This document shows positions 59,438 to 64,000 of a DNA stretch of 64,000 nt, piece by piece. Below the pieces are notes generated by a model. It made no database searches and was not told the DNA's origin. It saw nothing but the letters and a program-made list of their open reading frames with translations. Source of the stretch: Comamonas sp. NLF-1-9. GTDB taxonomy: Bacteria; Pseudomonadota; Gammaproteobacteria; Burkholderiales; Burkholderiaceae_C. The first letter of the stretch is position 1. Every line of letters starts with the position of its first letter. The translations under genes were made by a program, and so were the position numbers. The stretch is taken from positions 1,178,001 to 1,242,000 of the forward strand of contig NZ_CP078069.1 in NCBI RefSeq assembly GCF_019195435.1. Reading direction: 5' to 3'.

Positions 59438-60512
59438 GCACCCTTCCCTTGCCGCCGGCGACGCGGTGCCCGTGCCGCCGCACGCCCCCGCAGCCGCAGC
59501 GCCCGCGCGCAGCGGCGCGCTGCTCACCGCCGTGCTGGCCATCGTGGCGCTGGCGGCGCTGGCCATGTCGGTCATGCTCTGGCAGCGGCTGTCCAACATC
59601 CAGGAGCAGCTGGCGCGCCAGAGCGCCGACGCCGGCGCCCAGGCCACCGAGGCACGCACCCTGGCGCGTGAGGCCCAGGACCAGGCGCGCGAGGCCAGCG
59701 CCCGCATGAGCGTGATGGAATCGCGCGTGGCCGAAGTCGCGCTGCAGCGCAGCCAGCTCGAAGAGCTCACGCAAAGCCTGTCGCGCACCCGCGACGAGAA
59801 CCTGATCGCCGACGTGCAGGCAAGCATCGCGCTGGCGCAGCAGCAGGCCGAGCTCACCGGCAGCCTGCAGCCTCTGGTCGTGGCGATGAAAAACGCCCAC
59901 CAGCGGGTAGAGCGCGCCGCCCAGCCGCGCCTGGCACCGGTGCTGCGCGCGCTGGAGCAGGACACCGAAACCCTGGAACGCGCCAAGGTCACCGACACCG
60001 CGGGGCTGCTCGGGCGCCTGGACAATCTGGCGCGCCAGGTCGACGAACTCGCGCTGAGCAACGACGTGGCGCTGGCCAGCGACATGCGCCCGGCACGCCC
60101 CGCCGCCCGCACCGGCAGCGACGGCGCGAGCGCCCTGCCCGCCTGGCAGGCGGCGCTGCAGACCCTGTGGAGCGGCGTGCGCGACCAGGCGCTGAGCCTG
60201 GTGCGCGTCAGCCGCGTGGACCGGCCCGATGCGGTGCTGCTCGCGCCCGAGCAGGCCTGGTTCCTGCGCCAGAACCTGAAGCTGCAACTGGCCAATGCGC
60301 GCCTGAGCATTCTTGCGCGCCGCCTGGACAATGCGCGCACCGAGCTGGCCGCGGCGCAGCGCGGCTTCGCGCGCTATTTCGATCCGAACGGACGGCGCAG
60401 CCAAGGCTTTCTTGCCGCGCTGCAGCAGCTGCAGGACAACCTGCACGACACCCAGATCCCGCGGCCCGTCGACACCTACTCCGCGCTCGCTACTGCGGCG
60501 GCCGGGCGCTGA
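59427..60512 (+). CDS. hemX: HemX-like membrane protein
   Basis: 361 aa. A proline/alanine-rich N-terminus, one transmembrane helix (about residues 31-52) and a long helical, coiled-coil-prone region (about 55-150) fit the HemX family, often annotated as uroporphyrinogen-III C-methyltransferase though it lacks methyltransferase motifs. Probably a membrane scaffold for haem enzymes. Overlaps hemD by 11 nt; hemY follows after 12 nt. Confidence 0.88.
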   Translation: MSTEHPSLAAGDAVPVPPHAPAAAAPARSGALLTAVLAIVALAALAMSVMLWQRLSNIQEQLARQSADAGAQATEARTLAREAQDQAREASARMSVMESRVAEVALQRSQLEELTQSLSRTRDENLIADVQASIALAQQQAELTGSLQPLVVAMKNAHQRVERAAQPRLAPVLRALEQDTETLERAKVTDTAGLLGRLDNLARQVDELALSNDVALASDMRPARPAARTGSDGASALPAWQAALQTLWSGVRDQALSLVRVSRVDRPDAVLLAPEQAWFLRQNLKLQLANARLSILARRLDNARTELAAAQRGFARYFDPNGRRSQGFLAALQQLQDNLHDTQIPRPVDTYSALATAAAGR

Positions 60513-60524
60513 GCGGGGGCAGGC

Positions 60525-61790
60525 ATGCGCGCGGCACTGTGGTTTCTGGCACTGTTTGGCGCGGCCGTCGCGGTCGCGGTATTTGCGGGCAACAACCAGG
60601 GCACGGTCACCGTGTTCTGGCCGCCGTGGCGCATAGACCTGTCGCTGAATCTGGTGCTGGTGCTGCTGTTTGCCGCCATCTTGCTGATCTACGGCGCGCT
60701 GCACGGTCTGTCCGCGCTGCGCGAGCTGCCGCGCCAGGCACGGCGCTGGCGCCAGCAGCAGAAAGAGCGCGCGATGCACGGCGCGATGCTCGACGCCATC
60801 GCCCAGCTGCTGGCGGGGCGCTTCGTGCGCGCGCGCAAGGCGGCGCAGGCGGCGCTGGCCCAGCAGCAGGCGCTGGCCGGCGCCGACAAACCGCCCCCGC
60901 ACGGCGGCCAGCTGCGCACGCTGGCGCACGTGGTGGCGGCCGAGAGCTCGCACGCGCTGCAAGACCGCAGCGGCCGCAGCGAGCACTTGGCGCTGGCGCT
61001 GGAGGCGCTGGGCGAACACCCCGACAGCGCCGGGCAGGAGCTGCGCGAAGGCGTGCAACTGCGCTCTGCGCGCTGGCTGCTCGACGAGCGCGACGCCGAA
61101 GGAGCGCTCGAGCGCCTGGCCGCCCTGCCCCAGGGCGCGTCGCGGCGCACGCTGGCGCTGCGCACCCGGCTCAAGGCGGCGCGCCTGGCCGGGCGCACGC
61201 GCGACGCGCTGGAAACCGCCCGACTGCTGGCCAAGCACCGCGCCTTCTCGCCTGAAGTTGCGTCCACGCTGGTGCGCACGCTGGCGGTGGCGCTGCTGGA
61301 CGAAACCCGCGACGACAGCCAGTTGCACAGCGCCTGGCAAGCGCTGGAGCCGCAGGAGCGCACCATGCCTGAAGTGGCCATCCACGCGGCCCGGCGCCAT
61401 CTGCAGCTCGGCGGCAGCGCCGCGCAGGCGCGCCAGTGGCTGCTGCCCGCCTGGGAGCAGTACGACACGCTGCAAGAACACCAGCGCCACAAGCTGGCGC
61501 TGGCGCTGGAGGCGAGCCTGGAAGGCATGGACAGCCACTGGCTCGGCCTGATCGAGGCGCGCCAGCGCAGCCAGCCGCGCGACCCCGCGCTGCAATACCT
61601 TGCGGCCGGCGCCTGCCGGCGCATGCAGCTCTGGGGCAAGGCCGAGCAGCTCTACAGCGACGCGAGCCAGAGCGCCAGCGACGCCGGCCTGCGCGCACGC
61701 GCCTGGTGCCAACTGGCCGAACTGGCCGAGCGCCGTGGTGATGCGCCTGGCGCAGCCCAGGCCTGGAAGCGCGCCGCGCAGTCGCGCTGA
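60525..61790 (+). CDS. hemY: HemY-like membrane protein
   Basis: 421 aa. Two N-terminal transmembrane helices (about residues 3-21 and 38-60) with FAGNNQGTVTVFWPPWRID between them are the HemY N-terminal domain. The remainder is an alpha-helical repeat region (TPR-like), rich in Ala, Leu and Gln. Function in haem metabolism is implied by gene order; the biochemical role is unknown. The protein is not the B. subtilis HemY oxidase. Confidence 0.9.
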   Translation: MRAALWFLALFGAAVAVAVFAGNNQGTVTVFWPPWRIDLSLNLVLVLLFAAILLIYGALHGLSALRELPRQARRWRQQQKERAMHGAMLDAIAQLLAGRFVRARKAAQAALAQQQALAGADKPPPHGGQLRTLAHVVAAESSHALQDRSGRSEHLALALEALGEHPDSAGQELREGVQLRSARWLLDERDAEGALERLAALPQGASRRTLALRTRLKAARLAGRTRDALETARLLAKHRAFSPEVASTLVRTLAVALLDETRDDSQLHSAWQALEPQERTMPEVAIHAARRHLQLGGSAAQARQWLLPAWEQYDTLQEHQRHKLALALEASLEGMDSHWLGLIEARQRSQPRDPALQYLAAGACRRMQLWGKAEQLYSDASQSASDAGLRARAWCQLAELAERRGDAPGAAQAWKRAAQSR

Positions 61791-61902
61791 GCGCTGTGCT
61801 TCACCCTTTTTCCATTGCGCTGATAGGGGCGGCCTGAGCCGAGCTCCGACCAGCGCCCCCTAGAATCAAAACGTCGTTTCGTTCCCTCTTGCTGGTAGTG
61901 CC

Positions 61903-62232
61903 ATGACCCACGTCGTCTCTGACAACTGCATCAAGTGCAAATACACCGACTGTGTGGACGTTTGCCCCGTCGACTGCTTCGTCGAAGGGCCCAACATGCT
62001 CGTGATCAACCCGGACGAGTGCATAGACTGCGCCGTCTGCGTGCCCGAGTGCCCGGCCAATGCCATCTTTGCGGAAGAAGACGTACCGGCCGATGAGCAG
62101 CACTTCATCGCGCTCAACGCCGAACTGACCAACGCACCGGGCTGGAAGACCCTGGCGCGGCGCCACGAACCCATGCCCGACGCCGACGAATGGAACGGCG
62201 TGCGCGAAAAGCTCAAATACCTGGAGCGCTGA
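61903..62232 (+). CDS. fdxA: 7Fe ferredoxin (FdxA)
   Basis: 109 aa. Cys9, Cys17 and Cys50 match the ligands of a [3Fe-4S] cluster and Cys21, Cys40, Cys43 and Cys46 those of a [4Fe-4S] cluster, as in Azotobacter ferredoxin I shifted by one residue. It carries electrons in the cytosol. A TAGAAT (61861-61866) may be its -10, giving its own promoter. It ends 34 nt before a TPP riboswitch. Confidence 0.96.
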   Translation: MTHVVSDNCIKCKYTDCVDVCPVDCFVEGPNMLVINPDECIDCAVCVPECPANAIFAEEDVPADEQHFIALNAELTNAPGWKTLARRHEPMPDADEWNGVREKLKYLER

Positions 62233-62253
62233 CGGCGCGCTGCGCCACTGGCC

Positions 62254-62259
62254 TACAAT
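62254..62259 (+). promoter_or_regulatory. -10 element of the TPP-riboswitch transcript
   Basis: TACAAT (62254-62259) lies 7 nt before the aptamer. A CTGACG at 62229-62234, overlapping the fdxA stop, could serve as a -35 with a long 19-nt spacer. The transcript would start at about 62266, at the aptamer 5' end. Confidence 0.5.
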
Positions 62260-62265
62260 CGGCCG

Positions 62266-62341
62266 CTGCTGGGGGTGCCGAGCGATCGGCTGAGACAGTC
62301 CCTTTGAACCTGATTGAGATCATCCTCGCGCAGGGAAGCAC
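62266..62341 (+). ncRNA. thiamine pyrophosphate (TPP) riboswitch
   Basis: The conserved Thi-box elements are present in order: CTGCTGGGGGTGCC, GCTGAGA, CCTTTGAACCTGAT, and CGCGCAGGGAAGCA. The P1 helix pairs TGCT (62267-62270) with AGCA (62337-62340). TPP binding is expected to reduce expression of the downstream transporter. Confidence 0.95.
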
Positions 62342-62378
62342 GCTCACGACACGGCTGCGAATTCTTCGCCACTGCTTT

Positions 62379-62408
62379 CTTGTGCGGCTGCCCGCGCGCA
62401 CGCACAAG
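62379..62408 (+). promoter_or_regulatory. Shine-Dalgarno-sequestering hairpin after the riboswitch
   Basis: CTTGTGCG (62379-62386) pairs perfectly with CGCACAAG (62401-62408). The right arm overlaps the AAGGAG Shine-Dalgarno (62406-62411). This is a plausible expression platform acting on translation initiation. Confidence 0.6.
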
Positions 62409-62418
62409 GAGCATGCAA

Positions 62419-63741
62419 GTGAGCACACCACCCGCCCACGCGGCACACAATGAAGCCCTGACACCGCTGGACAGCGGTGCACGCGCCTTTGGCTGGCGCG
62501 ACCACGCCTCGCTCTGGTTCAGCCTGGGCGTAGGCCTGCTGGTGATGCAGGTGGGCGCCTACCTGATGCCGGCTCTGAGCACGCGCGAGGCGCTGGCGGC
62601 CATCGTCGTCGGCTCGCTCATCGGCGCGGGGCTGCTGGGCTGGGTGGGCAAGCTCGGCTGCGACAGCGGCCTGGCCAGCGCCGGCTTGATGCATGTGGTC
62701 TATGGCCGGCGCTTTGCCAGCCTGCCCATCGTGCTCAACATCGTGCAACTGCTGGGCTGGGGCGCGTTTGAGCTCGTGGTGATGCGCGACGCCACCGTCG
62801 CCATAGGTCGCCAGGCAGGCATGCTCACCAGCAGCCAGGGGCCGCTGCTCGCCACGCTGGCCTGGGGCGCCGTGGTGCTGCTGCTCATCAGCGGCTCCAT
62901 GGTGGCGCTGGTGCGCAAGCTGATTGCGCGCATCGCGCTGCCACTGGTGGTGTTGTCGCTGTTGTGGCTGAGCTGGCAGTTTTCCAGCATGGCCCAGACC
63001 CAGGGGCTGGCGGCGCTGTGGCAGCGCAGCGGCGACGGCAGCATGGGTGCGCTGTCGGCCATCGACCTGGTGATTGCCATGCCGGTGTCCTGGCTGCCGC
63101 TGGTGGCCGACTACGCGCGCCACGGCAGGAGCGGGCGCAGCGCGCTGCACGGCACCTGGCTGGGCTATGCGATCGCCAACATCTGGTGCTATGGCCTGGG
63201 CGTGCTGGTGGCGCTGGTGCTGCCGAGCGAAAACCTGGTGACCGCGCTGCTGCTCGCCCAGGGCGGCCTGATCGCGCTGTCGCTGATCCTGATCGACGAG
63301 ATCGACAACGCCTACGGCGACGCCTATTCCGGCTCGGTGTCGCTGCACAGCCTGCAGCCGCGCTGGAGCATCCGCCGCTGGGGCGTGGTGATGGCGCTGG
63401 CCTGCACCGGCTTTGCGCTGCTGCTGCCCATGCACAGCCTGGAGCCCTTTTTGCTGACGCTCAGCTCGGTCTTCGTGCCGCTGTTTGGCGTGATTCTGGG
63501 CCGCCTGGCTTTCGGCGTGCCGGCGGGCGCGCTGCTGGCCCAGGCGCGTGCGGTGCACTGGGGCGCGACGCTGATCTGGCTTGTCGGCATTGCCTTCTAC
63601 CACGCGGCGCCGCACCTGCTGCCGGCGCTGGGCGGCTCGGCGCTGCCCACGCTGCTGCTGTGCTTCGTGCTCGCCCTGGCGACCCGGAGATCAACCAAAA
63701 CGATAGCTGCCAGCGCGCATCAGTCAACAGTTCCGATATGA
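62419..63741 (+). CDS. CytX-like putative hydroxymethylpyrimidine transporter
   Basis: 440 aa polytopic inner-membrane protein of the cytosine/purine permease (NCS1) family, about 12 helices. The TPP riboswitch and the adjacent thiD indicate uptake of a thiamine pyrimidine precursor (CytX group). The GTG at 62419 is preferred because AGGAG lies 7 nt upstream; the ATG at 62413 is only 1 nt from it. The last residues (TKTIAASAHQSTVPI) come from a dispersed repeat, so the native C-terminus was probably replaced or extended. Confidence 0.85.
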   Translation: MSTPPAHAAHNEALTPLDSGARAFGWRDHASLWFSLGVGLLVMQVGAYLMPALSTREALAAIVVGSLIGAGLLGWVGKLGCDSGLASAGLMHVVYGRRFASLPIVLNIVQLLGWGAFELVVMRDATVAIGRQAGMLTSSQGPLLATLAWGAVVLLLISGSMVALVRKLIARIALPLVVLSLLWLSWQFSSMAQTQGLAALWQRSGDGSMGALSAIDLVIAMPVSWLPLVADYARHGRSGRSALHGTWLGYAIANIWCYGLGVLVALVLPSENLVTALLLAQGGLIALSLILIDEIDNAYGDAYSGSVSLHSLQPRWSIRRWGVVMALACTGFALLLPMHSLEPFLLTLSSVFVPLFGVILGRLAFGVPAGALLAQARAVHWGATLIWLVGIAFYHAAPHLLPALGGSALPTLLLCFVLALATRRSTKTIAASAHQSTVPI

Positions 63742-63745
63742 AAAC
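63691..63745 (-). repeat. dispersed palindromic repeat overlapping transporter 3' end (copy L)
   Basis: CAAAACGATAGCTGCCAGCGC and a diverged right arm, minus orientation, encode the C-terminal tail and stop codon of the transporter gene. Confidence 0.6.
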
Positions 63746-63750
63746 TACTT

Positions 63751-63793
63751 CAAATCGTTTCTCTGCCAGCGCTGGCAGCTATCAATCAGCTAG
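63751..63793 (+). repeat. dispersed palindromic repeat (copy M)
   Basis: CAAATCGTTTCTCTGCCAGCGC and GCTGGCAGCTATCAATC: a compact copy with a CTGCCAGCGCTGGCAG palindrome (63763-63778). It lies against copy L and provides the thiD stop codon (TCA at 63786-63788). Confidence 0.7.
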
Positions 63794-64000
63794 TCTGCAC
63801 GATGTGCTGGGGCAGCGGCGCGTAGCCGTGGTTCAGCGGCCCATGCCCCTGGCCGGTGCGCACCTGGGCACCCGCGGTGATCGCCCCCAGGATGTAGCTG
63901 CGCGCATGGCGCACCGCCTGCGCCAGCGGCTCGCCCTGGGCCAGGAAGGCGGCAATCGCCGAGGACAGCGTGCAGCCGGTGCCATGGCCGTTGTGCGTGG
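63786..64000 (-). CDS. thiD: hydroxymethylpyrimidine/phosphomethylpyrimidine kinase, C-terminal part
   Basis: Only the C-terminal 70 or so codons are present; the gene runs off the right edge. THNGHGTGCTLSSAIAAFLA is the conserved ATP-binding/catalytic end of ThiD, which phosphorylates HMP and HMP-P in thiamine synthesis. The stop codon is inside a dispersed repeat. Convergent with the riboswitch-controlled transporter, consistent with a thiamine locus. Confidence 0.9.
   Translation of the reverse strand, partial: THNGHGTGCTLSSAIAAFLAQGEPLAQAVRHARSYILGAITAGAQVRTGQGHGPLNHGYAPLPQHIVQTS

Overview
The window is high-GC, gene-dense DNA from a betaproteobacterium, most likely Comamonadaceae (Burkholderiales). 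The evidence is the gene content and order: petABC-sspA-sspB, ubiE-Tim44-ubiJ-ubiB, hemCDXY-fdxA, hisE-DUF4870-HIT-tatABC, and yacG/Nudix/DUF815/argJ/secA. A small dispersed palindromic repeat also recurs between genes. I cannot fix the genus by reading. I see no rRNA, prophage, transposase or CRISPR array. Almost everything is chromosomal core, with a few accessory insertions.

Layout, left to right. (1) 1-3.9 kb: ppsA (cut by the edge) diverges from its regulator ppsR, followed by two tandem pirins and a VapBC-type toxin-antitoxin pair. (2) 4-14.7 kb, minus strand: aspS, DUF502 and FmdB proteins, a sodium/solute symporter, a ubiquinone block (ubiB, ubiJ, Tim44-like, ubiE), DUF971, a HIT protein and serA. 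(3) 15-20.1 kb, plus strand: a complete sn-glycerol-3-phosphate/glycerophosphodiester uptake set, ugpB-A-E-C-Q. (4) 20.4-25 kb: hemA, prfA, a second PIN-type toxin-antitoxin pair, prmC and grxD. (5) 25-34 kb: a periplasmic rhodanese/YeeE sulfur cluster, yacG, Nudix, DUF815, argJ, secA and an M23 peptidase divergent from a DciA-like gene. (6) 34.4-38.6 kb: tRNA-Thr(UGU), sspB, sspA and the cytochrome bc1 complex petA-B-C. (7) 38.7-42.2 kb: mscL, pdxA, a Nif3-like gene and a DegS/DegQ-type protease. (8) 42.2-52.1 kb, minus strand: histidine genes in two units, hisC-B-H-A and hisF-I-E, the second running on into DUF4870, patatin, HIT and tatABC. A plus-strand HD-GYP-like gene separates the two units. 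(9) 52.3-54.6 kb: flhDC convergent with two outer-membrane-type lipoproteins, one FlgO-like. (10) 54.7-62.2 kb: ppc diverges from hemC-D-X-Y-fdxA. (11) 62.25-64 kb: a TPP riboswitch before a CytX-like transporter, convergent with the 3' end of thiD.

Several pathways complement each other here. HemA, HemC and HemD make early tetrapyrroles, and the bc1 complex is a haem consumer. TatABC can export the Rieske subunit. PrmC methylates the release factor encoded just upstream. SspA and SspB link stress and ClpXP proteolysis. UgpQ processes what UgpBAEC imports.

The most interesting non-gene signal is the dispersed palindromic repeat: about a dozen copies and remnants in 64 kb, in both orientations. 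They fill intergenic gaps exactly, supply stop codons to neighbouring genes, and in one case form an in-frame 18-residue insertion inside hemD. The second notable signal is a PIN-toxin/antitoxin module with its own promoter/operator, sitting between prfA and prmC and joined to prmC by a GTGA stop/start overlap. Where in-frame alternative starts existed, I chose by Shine-Dalgarno spacing and known family N-termini. All identifications come from reading motifs, without database searches.
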